Below, piece after piece: positions 1 to 13,400 of a stretch of 64,000 nt of DNA. Position numbers and translations under genes: made by a program. Position 1 is the stretch's first letter; every line of letters begins with the position of its first letter. Below the pieces are notes generated by a model, which saw only the letters and a program-made list of their open reading frames with translations, made no database searches and was not told the DNA's origin. Source of the stretch: Mytilus californianus (taxonomy: Eukaryota > Mollusca > Bivalvia > Mytilida > Mytilidae); assembly GCF_021869535.1 (NCBI RefSeq), contig NW_026262701.1:3425501-3489500 (forward strand), in the 5' to 3' direction.

Positions 1-599
1 GTAAACGATATGAGTCTGTTTGGTTTTGAGATTTCCTCTTCCTAAAAAAACCTAATAAAATGGGTGATACAGCGGGGTGATTGATGAAACGGTTTAACAC
101 AGCCCGAAAGACGGGATCTGACTAAAGACCAAAAATATGAAAGAGAAAATCAAGAATGTAAAAGGAAAGTGCCCTGGTCCGTTTGACAAAAAACTTAAAA
201 CTTGAGCCCTTAAAAAGTCATGATGTAAAATTACCCCTCAGCATCTATATATCTTGCTTAAAAAAGTGGTTAAAAGAAACTGACCCCAAGTTTGAAAATG
301 TAGTCCAGCTGTTATTTGACACAAATTTAGTCCAGTGTGTTCTTACGCAGCAATTGAAACCAAAACAATTAAAAAGGTACAAAGTGTTATTTAACATAGC
401 TTATAGTGTTGGGGGAAAAGGAGAAGCCTTTTTCTGTCTGAATTTATTTAAGAAATTCTGAAAAAAAAAGATGAGGTTAATGTGGTAAGATATGGTGAGT
501 GCTCTGGAATGGTAAGCATTTTCTGTTTTTATAAATTGAATTTTCAATAAAAATTGGACCTTCTAAGAATAAAGGAGGACCTTTAAGTATTTTTGGTCA
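1..599 (+). other. Unrecognised open frame near window start
   Basis: A 92-codon frame at 183-461 includes CLKKWLKETDPKFENVVQLL and LFNIAYSVGGKGEAFFCL. I do not recognise it. The composition (Lys-rich, periodic hydrophobics) looks coding. It could be a decayed transposase N-terminus (compare the hAT remnant at 4.5 kb), but I see no motif that proves this. It carries nothing resembling the missing MUTYH N-terminal exons (no LPWR-like segment). Confidence 0.25.
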
Positions 600-1045
600 A
601 AGGTCCTGGACCTTCCATTGCCCTAAGTAAATTTGAACCCCTGCATAACACATAGCAAGCCACAAAAGGTCCTGACATAACCAATAACATGTAAAACAAT
701 TCGAAAGAGAAAAAAAACTGGCTGATTTATGTACAAAACAACAAACAAAATACATATATGACATACAGTAACAAACAACCACTGAATTACAGGCTCTTGA
801 CTTGGGACATGCACATACATAACGGGCAGGGTTACAGATATTAGACCCACCCTCTTACCTGGAACCTCGGTGCAACAGCATAAAACATGAACAAACTATA
901 CAAAACAATAAACAATAAAATGAAAAATAACCACTCAAACACAGGCTCCTGACTTGGTGCTTAAACATATAGACTGTGGCAGGGTTCAACATGTTTGTGG
1001 GTGCCCAACCCTCCCATAACCTGGGACATTGGTGTAACAGCACAC
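600..1045 (-). repeat. Two partial copies of dispersed repeat family A
   Basis: Two adjacent minus-strand copies share the block CAGGCTC(T/C)TGACTTGG at about 791 and 940, followed by the cacatac and acaaaacaa tracts. The same block recurs at 8940 (+), 52255 (-) and 61228 (-). Short open frames here are read-through of the repeat. Confidence 0.7.
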
Positions 1046-1462
1046 AATAAGAAAAAACTATAAAAATCTGTTGAAAGGGCTTGACTCATCAGAAAGATAC
1101 AAAGCAAAATAAACAACTAACAAAAACACCAAAAATACAAAGTACAGAACTGAGCGTACTATCAGTTACTGAAAGCTAGTTCCAAGCCAATATATCGAGT
1201 TACAGGGAATTTCAAATTTTAAAGGATAGTTGTTTACTTTGAATATTAAATGTATAGTGGGATTTCCGAAATAAAAGTTATTGCATCACACATGAAGTTA
1301 ATTTCTAACAGAAACTTATTTCCTTTGACAAAATTGCAACAACATCTTTTCTGACCTTCTCTGTGAACTTTAACATGCAGTTGCATTTTGGTAGATAATG
1401 CTGAATCCAAAATTGTATGAAGCTGCATTGATTTCAATTATTTTAAGTTATTTATTTTTTAG

Positions 1463-1499
1463 ATTACCAATCCTGATGTTAACCAGAGAGCATATGCAG
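1463..1499 (+). CDS. MUTYH: MUTYH exon a (first visible)
   Basis: A 37-bp exon between a T-rich tract ending in AG and a gtaatt donor. It encodes [12 protein letters not shown] plus the first base of Val. The QRAYAV junction matches the RRAYAVWVSE region of animal MUTYH, and the phase (1) fits the next exon. It is short, so its identity rests on the junction match. Confidence 0.85.
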
Positions 1500-4400
1500 G
1501 TAATTTTTAAGGTGATCTTGAATCTTAAATGATTGATTGCATTAGTTGGTAACTGCATGAAGTCTTCCTGAATGAATATTGATTGACAACAATGATTGAT
1601 ATTAACAGTTTTTGTTAATTCAACCAAAACTAATTGCACTCAAAATATCAGCTAGAATTTGTAGACGATGTTGTGCAAAGTATACCCCACTTGTTTAAGA
1701 CATTGACAAAAATGCCATTTTAAGTGGGTACAATAAAAGTTACCAAGAAGCAGGAGGGGACAACACAACATATTTGTAAATTGCTTCATGGTACAAATGT
1801 AAATCTAAACCATATATTAAGTTGTTTTCTATCATCGTTGTTGTACAACAGCTGAAAGTCGTTATGAACAATTGTGTTATTATTGGTAGTATAAATAATT
1901 TATCATGTTGTTTTGTGTGTACTATTTTAAGACTAACTCATTTGATTTATAAATGCATAATGGTCTTTCACTTAACACTTAAAAGGGCATTAGCTACAAG
2001 ATATGAAAAAAAATGAAATATGATTTTTTTGTTCAATCATTAATGCAAGTGAAATAGTTAATAAAATAAATAATAATCCGCTTTTAGCAGCCAGTTTGGT
2101 TGAATTTTGTCAAAATAAGCTAAGAAACATCGCTGATGAATTATTCGTTGCAATTGATCATGAATAATTTGACCTCATTGACACCGTATTCATGTGACCT
2201 TCAATTTAGCCCCTTAGCTAGAGATGGGTTATGCTTAAACTAGGCTTGTTCAGCTATTAAAAGTTAAATAATGTCAACATTGAAAGTGAAACAAATGTAA
2301 ACCATTTGGTTGACTGATTTGATCCATAAAAACTCATTCTTGTACAAGTAAAAATGATGATAAACATATTTTATTAACATACGATATGAAATCAAACAAA
2401 CCTAGAAAAGTCCAATTGCATGTGTTCGCTATCTATCTATATCTATATTTATGTTTATATCTGGTTATATGTTCATCTGCAGTCTTCGGAGGAGGTCACC
2501 TCAATGGTTAATTAGATGGCGTCTAAACTAAAATACACACGAAATGCAGATACATATTATCGAGTCAATGCATTGTAAATTGTTTATTTTAGACTTTTTA
2601 TAATTTGGATATACGTTTAAGTATGTTATAAATCAAATATGAGAATCTGAGTCAAATCACTGAACATGAATTTGACAGCTAATGCCCCTTTAATTATGTT
2701 ATCACAATGATAGTAATTTTGTAAGACTGTTTATTATGTATTTCAGTTTGGGTATCTGAGGTGATGTTACAGCAGACACAAGTTGCCACGGTGATAAGTT
2801 ATTACAACAAATGGATGCAGGTTTGTTAATGTTATCCATATAAATAAGGATTAACATTTGGTACTTATTTCTGTCCAGAATATAACGACTTATTCATTGC
2901 CCCTTGAGTCATATGTTAAAATTTTAAATATTAAGCTTGTATATATGGTCATACCACCTAAAGTTCAACTTATATCTGAGCTATATTCTATGAAAATTAC
3001 ATCATTGTTGATCTGAAGCTAAAGACAAAGGCAAACATTTAATTGCATATAGATAAAAAAAGGAGTTGTGGTATGATTGCAGATGAGAAGACTATTGACC
3101 AAAGATTTGTTCAATATTAGGTCATTGCAATGCCTTCAACAATGAGAAAAAACCATACCATATGATACAGGGACTTATATTGCCTACCATATATGGTATG
3201 GGTTTTTGGCTTATTGTTGAAGGCCCTAAGGTAATCTTGAAGGCAGAGCCGGTTCATCATACAAGCACAATATTAAGCTGTGTTCATGGTAAGCTAACAC
3301 AAGAACTATTGCACATGAATTTCATCGAAAACTACAACCAGAGATTTATATTTTATTTTTTGTCGAGCCTACAACTTTTGTCGCAGAAAGCTCGACATAG
3401 GGATAGTGATCCGGCGGCGTTAGCTAACTTCTTAAAAGCTTTATATTTTAGAAGCTAAAAGACTTGGATGCTTCATACTTTGTATATAGATGCCTTATGT
3501 TACGAAGTTTCGGTCTGTCATATGTCCATTGTCCTTGACCTCATTTTCATGGTTCAGTGACTACTTGAAAAAAAAGTCAACATTTTTTGTAATGTTAATT
3601 TCTTTCTTATGATGAGTAATAGGATAACTATATTTAGTATATGCAGTGTTCCAGCTAGCATGAAATGGAGGGGCGCCGCGCCCCTCCCCCGAAATTTTGC
3701 GCCCTCTGCCTTTTTAAGCGCCCCTCTGCCCTTCTGATGCGCCCCTCTGTGCCCTTTTGAAAAAAGTTTAAAAAACGATCTTTTTTCCTCATATCGTCGC
3801 CATTTTGTTGAGTTCTTTATACACACACTTCATTAAGACAACAGATTAAAATTGTTGACACTTGTTACCTGTATATAATCACCTATTTGATTAGAGTCAA
3901 TTACTTAATCAGGTGAAATTTACGACCCTGTCTAATCCCTTTGCCCTGAAGTACCAAACATCCAAGTTAAATGAATTGATTTTTTAACACCTGAAGATGC
4001 AATATAGAATTTATAAAATAAATGTGAACGATGTTCATTTCTATCGTATTTGTTATTTATAAAATAACGTTCATTAAAAAAGAATCATTCCAATAGTATA
4101 TCGTAAATCATCAACACGCAAAATGCCGACGAAAAAATGAAAAATTGACCGACTCGAAAATGAAAATAAGCAAAGACTTGCCAGTCTATTACATCTTTTT
4201 TCAAGAATAATGACCATCAAAGGTAAAAAAATAATTTAATTCTTTACTTTTATGAAAAATCGAGAAGAAGAAAGGTTTCTATCAGATATCGCAATTGTTC
4301 TTCTATTGTAAATTCCGCCGATTACGGAGCACTCGAAAGTCCGATTTTTATATCATTTTTCTTAAATTGAAATCCGTTTTGACTAACTTAATATTGATAT

Positions 4401-7400
4401 TATTAGATACGCTCAACATGAAATATACGGAGATGCTTGTTGAATTGATAATAAACTTTCAAAGTTGAATTAATTTATTATTGTGCCGATTACGGAGCTC
4501 TCGAAAGTCCGATTTTTGTATCAATTTTCTTATTGAAATCCGTTTTGACAAACTTATTGATATTATTAGATACGCTCAACATGAAATATACGGAGATGCT
4601 TGTGTGGAGAAAACTGTCAATTTGTTGACAACAAGAAAGACCCAGAATGGCCCATGGCTTCAAAAAGAGGAACATTTAAGAAGCACATGTAACATTACTG
4701 ACCCACCCCCAGTAGATTTCGACACTAAAGTCAGAGAGTGCTTTCTCAATGGATTAATTGAAAATATAACAGTTAGATTTATGGATGCTGACACAATCGA
4801 TCAGTTGGCCATTTTAGACCTTACAGGAACAGACAACATTGAAACAATGTATGGTTTTACAGAGATAGAAGCTCTGGCAAATACATTTGACATGGACCCT
4901 GAAACTCTCCTTATTCAATGGCAGGAATTTATAGCTCTTGTGTCATCAGCAGAACTTACAGATCGTTCCTTACCTAGTCTGCTAGAGCTATTTCATTCAC
5001 CTTGTCATAAGGATAAAAACCTATTATCTTGTTGCAAAACTATTCAGTGTTGCAATAATACAACCACTCAGTACAGCAGAGGTGGAGAGAATATTCTCTC
5101 AGGTCAAATTGATAAAGACAAGTCACAGGGCAAACTTGAAAACACAGACATTAACAAAAATATTAACTGTAAAATTAAACTGTGATGAAACTAAATTTGA
5201 AAAAATTCTTGATCAATGTGTGACAACCTTCTTCAAAAAGAAAAACAGAAGACTTGTCAATGTTGTTTAATATTTATTTGCATTTGAACTCTTATTTGAA
5301 AAAATCTGTAGTTCTGAAAGAGAAATGAATATAGTAATGACTATTAGTGCTCTCAGTTTGATTTTAACTTATATGTTTTAAATAAATGATTTTTAAACTG
5401 GTATATAATAGTATAGAGTATTTAACTTAGCTACATGCTTGCTAAAAATAGGTCATTATGTGGTAATATTAAGTATTTGAATTTTTTCAGTGAGAACGCG
5501 CTAAAGTGCCCTTTTTTAAAAACGCGCCCCTCTATTTTCAAATCCTAGCTGGAACACTGATATGCGTACCTTGCAAGGTCCTCATGCCCGTCAGACAATT
5601 TTTATTTGACCTCGACCTCATTTCATGGATCATTGAACAAGGTTAAGTTTTCATGGTCAAGTCCATATATCAGATACTATAATCAGTAGGTCTACTATAT
5701 TTGGTATATGGAATGATTGTAAGGTGTACATGTCCAACTGGTAGGTGTCATCTGACCTTGACCTCATTTTCATGGTTCAGTGGTCAAAGTTAATTTTTTG
5801 AGTTTTGGTCTTTTTTGCTCACCGGGGCCTGATGGGCCCCATGTGAGCTTATGCCATCACTTGGCGTCCGTCGTCTGTCGTCGTAAACTATTTCAAAAAT
5901 CTTCTCCTCTGAAACTACTGGGCCAAATACCTTCAAACTTTAAGTAAATGTTCCTTAGGGTATCTTGTTTATAAATTGTATCCGAAGTTTTGATCCATCG
6001 ACAAACAATGCCGCCATGGCTAAAAATAGAACATAGGGGTCAAAAGCAGTTTTTGGCTTATATCTCAAAAACTAAAGCTTTTAGAGCAAATCTGACATGG
6101 GGTAAAATTTTTTTAATTGGTCAAGATCTATCTGCCCTCAAATTTTCAGACGAATCGAACAACCCATTATTGGGTTGCTGCCACCGAATTGGTAGTTTTA
6201 ACAAAATTTTGCAGTTTTTTGTTATTATTTTGAATATTATTATAGATATATATAAACTGTAAGCAGCAATAATGTTCAGCAAAGTAAGATCTACTAAAAA
6301 GTTAATATGACCATAATTGTCAATTGACCCCTTAAGGAGTTATTGCCCTTTAAGACAATTTTACACAATTTGTTCATCAAGTTTGCTAACATTTAAAAAT
6401 CTTCTCTGAAATACAGGTGAGCGATTCAGGCTCTTGAGAGCCTCTTGTTTTCTAATACTATATGCAATAGGTCAACTATATTTGGTGTATGGAAATATTT
6501 TATGATGTACATGTCAGTCTCGCAGGTTTTAGTTGACCTTGACCTCATTTTCATGGTTCATTTCTCAGTGTTAAGTTTTGTGTTTTGGTCTGTTTTTCAA
6601 CTATAAGCAATAGATCAACTATATTTGTTGTATGGAAGGATTGTAAGGTGAATAGGTCTGTCTGGCAGGTATCATCTGACCTTGACCTCATTTTCATGGT
6701 TCATTGGTCATGCTAAGTTTTCATGATTAAGTTTGTTTCTAAGATACTATAAGCAATAGGTCAACTATATTTAATGCATAAATTGATTGTAAGGTGTACA
6801 TGTCTGTCTGGCATGGTTCATCTGACCTTGACCTCATTTTCATGGTTCATTGGTCAATGTTAAGTTTTCTTGGTTAAGACTGTTTCTTAGAAACTATAAG
6901 CAATAGGTCAACTATGTTTGAATGATTGTAAGGTGTACATGTATTTCTCGTTTGGTATATATGACCTTGACCTCATTTTCTTGGATCATGTTAAGTTTAT
7001 GTGTTACTTGTAGTAAAGCTTTATATTTAGGACTATCAACATAAAATCAATGGTTAGTAAAGAAGGCAAGACATTACAGCGTGTGCACTCTTGTTATCTA
7101 TTTTTTTCAGAAATGGCCAACACTTCAAGATTTATCCAAAGCAAGTTTAGAGGTATGTCTTATTATGAAGGTAGAACTGTCATATTTTTTGTTATGTGAG
7201 GTAGTTAACTTATAATATACTAGCATGGTTAGCAAATTGTTTTATTTATTTAAAAAAGGAAAGAGGCTTTAAATTTGAAAAGATTTTTTATTTGCAACAT
7301 GTAAAAAAAAAATAAAGAAAAAAAAATTATTATAAGAAGTAAATCTAAAAAGAAAATGAAAAAGTGAAGTTTAAAAAAAATCAGATTTACAAAAAATGTA

Positions 7401-10400
7401 CATTCCTTTCATTTCAAACATTTGAAGGTATTCATCAATATTTTTGCATAAATAAAATATCAGTCCTATATGTTTCTTTATGTTTTAATGCATCCATAAT
7501 GAAAGAAGAATAAAACACTTTTTAAAGTTTATAAAGACGTGAAATCTCTGCAATGATATCAAACATCATTGATTTCAACAAGACTGGTTGGGAGACATAC
7601 GTCATACCTTTGGTCATCTAAGGTTTTACTTTTTTTGCATGGTTTTCATTTATTACTCTTTGTTGTGTATTTTTAGGAAGTCAATGAAGCCTGGTCAGGT
7701 TTAGGGTACTACTCACGAGGAAGGAGATTGCATGAAGGTGCTCAAAAGGTAAGACTTAATAATCACCATTAACACTATATGAACATATATCAGGAATATA
7801 AAGTGTAGTACTGTAATGACTTGGCCAGGATAAATTCCTTTGAAAAACATGTGTTTGTACTTTCAAGCACCTGCTTTCGGCTACGAGTCGATTTTTCGGT
7901 TATTTTAAAGTTTGACACAGGTTCTCACCTTTCAAATTCAATTCATTATGCTTTCAGTGTTCTATTCATTCCGTTTTCCCAGTGTTCAACCATTTTTATT
8001 TATGTATAATCGAGATAACTTATGTAGCTAACTTTCACTTTCATACATCAACCCCTATTTCCGGCACAGTGATTTTTGTGTATTGATTATGGGGTTACAC
8101 TAAAGACCTGAAAGTGGACCTGAAAAGACCTGAATAGACCTGAAGATATACGACTCAAATTATTCAAATTACAATAACTTCTTTATTTTTCAATGGATTT
8201 TCTTCAAGTTAGAATTTTGTTAAAGGTAAAGAACCACACTTTACTAGAAATAAAATGTTTTAAAAAAAAACAAATTGTTGATGCCAAAACCTGGACCTGA
8301 ACGAGAAATGAAAAGACCTGAACGGACCTGAAAATCTATGCTCAGACTTATTCAAACTTCAATAACTTTTTAAACATGTCAAATATTCAATGAATTTCCT
8401 TCAACTTTAGATTTTGTAAAATAAAAATATATAACATTTTATTAAAATTAAAAATTAAATAATAAGAAATATGTTTTGCGTGCCAAAACTCGGACCTGAA
8501 CGGAGAATTAAAAATCTGAATGGTCCTGAAATTCCACTAATATATTGTTTTTCAAAATGAAAAAAAAAAAAAAAAATTAACGAAAAATATTATTTTGGTG
8601 AAAAGTCTTGGACCTGAATAAACCTGAAAATAGATTTTTGAAGGCCGTACGGTGACCTATATAATAGTTGTTAACTTCTAAGAGGTTCTATGTCATTTGG
8701 TCTCTTGTGGAGATTTGTTCCATTGGGATCAAACCACATCTTCTTTTTTTACTAATATTTTATCAAAAGAAAAACAAATATCAAAACTGACGGGAGATAC
8801 CAATAGGATAATCAAAACTCCCATGTCAAAACTTATAAGTCAAAGAGACAGGAGATGCCAAAGGATACCATAGACATGAATAAACCTAAAAAAGGGTTGA
8901 CACCTTCAAACTAGGATAACCCCTCCACATTCTGTATGTGCCTGTCCCAAGCCAGGAGCCTGTAATTCAGTAGTTGTCGTTTGTTGCTGAATATCATCTT
9001 TGTATATCTTATTTTTTTTCATTCATTATTTTTACATAAATCAGGCCGTTAGTTTTCTCGTTTGAATTTCATTTGTCATTTCGGGGCATTTGATAGCTGA
9101 CTATGCAGTATGGGTTTTGCTCATTGTCTCATTGGCAATCATACCACATATTCTTATTTTTATATTCATATTGTATGTTTGTGACAAAACTTGGACCTGA
9201 ATGGAAAATGAAAAGACCTGAATGGACCTGGATATATATAGTTAATTCAACATAGCTTTTAAAACATTAGCATTTTCATTCAAGAAGAGTCAAAAGTAAG
9301 TCATTTACACATTATTACATAATTATACAATATTAAAACACATTACACTTAACAATGAAAACACCAAACAATTATATTATAGAACAATTAAGCTAATTAA
9401 TTATCATGTAATCACGCATATATACAAAATGATAATTTCAATCTAAAAAGTTTAATCCTTTAATTTCATCAATTTTCTTCGTAAATTATTATTCAGACTA
9501 ATGATACAATTATCACCTAATATCAATACAAGGTGTGAATTACAGCCGGCACACGTTCCTGTAATTAAAACGTTCCAATTAAAGAACACGCGTCTTGAAG
9601 ACAATCCTTTGAAAAATAAAAAAGTAATCGTATTTTGAAAAAATCGAGTAGTATAGCTTCAGGTCTATTCAGGTCTTTTCAGATCCACATTCAGGTCTTT
9701 AGTGTAACCCTTCATTATTCAAATTAGGTTGACTGTGTGTAACCTCAGGTGAACTTTATGTACCACAACCGCAAAACAGTGTATGAATACTATAGCGATT
9801 GTAGATCGGTTTTTACATGATTATTGTATTAAAACAGTATTAATTATGATTGTTAATTGTACTAAGATGATTTTTATGTTCAGTAAACATATTGTTTACG
9901 TTTTATTGTACTTATTTCTAGCAATCGGGGATTCTTTTTCTTACTTGTCAGGCCCGTTTCCAGTTCCCCGTTCGTTTCCCTGTTTAAACTGTTCGTTGCC
10001 CTGTTAAGTCCATCAGAGTATAAAAAGCTTGCACCCGTTTGCCAGGGCCTCTTCCTCCTAAGTTAGACCTACAGATACGTTGCCAGATTTTCGGAAAGCG
10101 AAATTTTTCAACAATTATGTCAAATGCTAGAGGTCAAGAAAACCTGTACTAGTTCTCGTAACCCCAAAGGAAATGGTCAATGTGAACGTGTACACAGAAC
10201 CATACTGCAGATGTTGCGTGCATATTTAAAAGGGAACCAGTCAGACTGGGATAAACATATTGGTTGTTAAATGGCTGCTTACAGATCAAGTGCAAATGAA
10301 TCTACAGGTCTTACCCCTAACATGATGATGCTTGGACGTGAAGTCAAGACCCCCTTAAATCTAATTTTTGGATATAACCAACCTGAGGAGATAAGTGCCT

Positions 10401-13400
10401 CTTTTGGAGACTATGTTTCCAAATTAAGGCACAGAATCCAGTTAGCACATGAAATTTGTAGACGTTTCATGTTGAAAACTGCCAAAAGAAGAAAAGACCA
10501 TTATGATATTAGATTGTCCCTAAACTGTTATAAACCTATAGATCCAGTTTGGCTACTCAATGAAATAAGGAAAGAAGGAATTTGCCAGAAATTGAAACCT
10601 CAGTGTCTATATTGGGCCCGGTATTATTTTTAAGAAAATGAACAGTTTAAATTACTGTATTCAGCTTGACAAAGAAGGACCAGTCAAAGTGGTTAACCAT
10701 GATAAGTTGAAACCCTACCAGGGGAACCAGTATCCAGAATGGTGCACCAATGCTGTCAGAATTTACAAACGCCAGAATAAATAATTGTCATTTTGATGCT
10801 ATAAAGATTGATTGTAACCAAGTTTTACATTAAATATATGTATCCAGCTAATTGTTACACAGTGAACAAGATTACCTATCTAAGCCAGTCTTCCAAATTT
10901 AAGATCTCCTTGATGTTAGTCACAGATAGTGGTTCTTCACCTCTCATATTCCTTGGCCAACCATCGTCCTATAGTTAATAATCCAGTAACTGCCAGCTGT
11001 GTTCAACCAGAACTTAAAAGTTTTATTTGACATTTGTCTTATCATTCTCTCTCCTATCTTTCAGCACCATGGATTATGACAGAGGAAGGGTATATCAATG
11101 TACTAAATGCTGTTTTGCCGTGGAGAAGAGGGCAGCCATTTAGCATTACACTTGTTAACATTTTGGTGTGGATGAACATATGTTCTCTTGCGAGCAATGT
11201 AATTTTTCAACAGACAATAAACAACTGATGAAGAGGCATCCATCCTTTTACGCTCCACATAGTACGGCAAGACTTTTTGCCACTGAGCAAGTAATATACC
11301 AGGGCAGTGACGAGGTCTATTTAAAAGTTAATCCCAATCCAAAGCAGGTTGATCCTGAATTACACCTTTCCAAGTGGGAACAGGAGGCCTCTGTGTTGTT
11401 CTGGAACACAAAGAAAAAACCCAAGCCCTCAGCCGCAGCTGGATCTGCACAGCAACTTATCTCTTCAATCAATTTTCCCGTTTTGCAGTCTGCTCTTACA
11501 TCCTATTTTGAAACTAACCCTGTCTACAATACTTCACCTTTGAACTTGCCATCTGTACCATCCACAACTGAACTACAACCAACTGGTGCCATGTTTACTG
11601 AAACTGAGATCTCCACTGAGCTTGTGGATACGAGAGTGGTGGTGGCTGAGGAGTCTGACCTAGCCGACCAGATCATACATCTCTCCGACCCTCCAGCCAT
11701 GCCATCGCCGCTTAAATGTGCAATAAGCTCAGTCCCGAGACCATCACTACCAGATTTTGTCCTGCCGTCTCCTGATGATGAGGAGGAAAACTTGATGCCC
11801 CAGTTACTTGGTTTAAGTCGGGTTCTATCTCCACCTGAACCTCCTGTTGAAAAGATTTCGTCCGTACAAGATTATACTCATTCTCTACAGTCGGCTTTCA
11901 AGCAACTGATCACTGCTGTAAATAAAGGTAATAAATATCTTGAGACAATGAACAAACAACTGTTCAAAAACCACGACATGTTAGAAAAAGTGGAAATTGC
12001 AGTAAGGAGAAGTAACATTGTAAAACCTAGGTCGCCCGTAAGAACCCGTTTTCCAGCCAATACCTTTAGACGTCCCCGTTTGCCTCTGAAGAGGAAGTTC
12101 ATCCCCGAGAGAACCGTTTCCCCGTCCAAAAAAGTGAAGTCGTGCATAAGAAGTCCCCTAAAGAAGAAGACCAGTGGTAACAGAAAGTGGTAGACATTAA
12201 TACCCTTTATATGTAATGTAAATTGTTACGATTTTTCCTTTTAAATTGTAGTTATTTATATACAGGTAAATGTTATAATAAAGTTGCAATGGTATAATTA
12301 CTGAGGTCTTCCAGTAATGTTTACAATTTTAGCACTAGCATATATCTAGTACTATGTAGTTTAAAGGTCAAAATTTAAACTTTTCAAAATTTTTATGGAA
12401 TATATGGAATCTTTGACCTTATATTCTAATTCCCAAATGTTAATATTAAGAATTTTATTGGTTAACTTTTACAGGATGAGACATTCTGAAAATGTAAGTC
12501 CTGCCCCGGGTGGTTTTTTAATTTAGACATTGGTGTATTTAGTCTTTAAGTGACAGTCATTGTTGCTTTTTATTAGCAATATGTTTATTGCTAATAGTTG
12601 TGAATCAAATTTTTATGAGGTATAAGGAATCCTTGGCCTTATACCTTAAATCCAGTATTGTAGTGGCTAAATTACAATTTGATGGTTAATTTTTGCAGGA
12701 TGAGACATTCTGAAAATGTAAGTCCTCAGATGGGTAGATTTTGAATTGATATTGTTATATTTATGTTGATAGTGAGTCTTTTTAGTGACATTAATGTGTT
12801 GCTATATTTTTGCAAGTTGTATCTTGTAATTCTCATTGTACTTTGTGAAAGTACTCTAGAAATTGAATGTTTTGAGAGAATGATTATTTTTGTATTGGCA
12901 GTTAGATAAATTGATAAGTTTATTTCAGACCATACTGATATACGATAATTACCTGTACATTTTTCTCAGCCTTGGAAGTAACATTTGTTTCGTTACAGTA
13001 AATAATGTCTGTTACCTAAAATAAAAGTAAATTTTCAGGCTAAGTCTTTAAACAGCTTATATTTAGAAATCTGTTCATATTAAATTATTTTTAATTTATT
13101 GGAAAAGTTTGATGAAGAATTTTTTTTTAAAGTAGACATTAACCCTCAATGACCCTTGGTAATTACCTTGCCATGCTGCAAAATGTTAGTTTATATGCAT
13201 GTTTAGAAAAGAAAATGCATTTGTACAGTAAGAATGAGATATATATTGAGTAATTTTGATGAATGTGCAGTATGTATTCATACTAATATTGTATAGCATG
13301 AAAAAGTGAGTGATTGTGGATGTACATGTAGTTACCATGTGCTAGTAGAAATAGAGATTAAATTCTAGTCAAGGTTATTGAGTTTTTAAAGTTTAAAGTT

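Larger units (their letters stand above)
3644..5559 (+). mobile_element. hAT-like transposon remnant
   Basis: Terminal inverted repeats CAGTGTTCCAGCTAG (3644-3658) and CTAGCTGGAACACTG (5545-5559), each followed inward by a block containing GGGGCGC or its complement. Five flanking bases (ATATG, 3639-3643 and 5560-5564) are duplicated; hAT elements normally duplicate eight, so one side may be eroded. The interior holds a broken transposase frame and a ~120-bp internal direct duplication. Confidence 0.8.
3361..7096 (+). mobile_element. Tandem-core element 1, split by two insertions
   Basis: The left end is a hairpin: TGTCGAGC (3361-3368) pairs with GCTCGACA (3390-3397). The core is a degenerate ~143-bp tandem repeat marked by CCTTGACCTCATTTTCATGG at about 3532, 5609, 5757, 6537, 6680, 6826 and 6963. 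The right end lies near 7096 (gtgtgcactcttg). Removing the insertions at 3644-5559 and 5817-6448 leaves a ~1.2-kb element. The architecture resembles bivalve 'pearl' elements and Helentron-derived non-autonomous elements (inference). Confidence 0.7.
7812..10107 (+). repeat. 5' LTR (truncated, interrupted)
   Basis: 7812-8090 plus 9719-10107 align collinearly with 16477-17120 of the 3' LTR. They include a TATA-like gagtataaaaagc. The insertion 8091-9710 separates the halves. The 3' part of the LTR and the primer-binding site are deleted. Confidence 0.8.

Noticed and set aside
1-1462. Missing N-terminal MUTYH exons
   Set aside because: No segment encodes the expected WY...LPWR region with compatible splice sites; those exons are most likely left of the window.
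2125-2165. Hammerhead (CTGATGA at about 2130)
   Set aside because: No GAAA partner, no stem II, no stem I complement.
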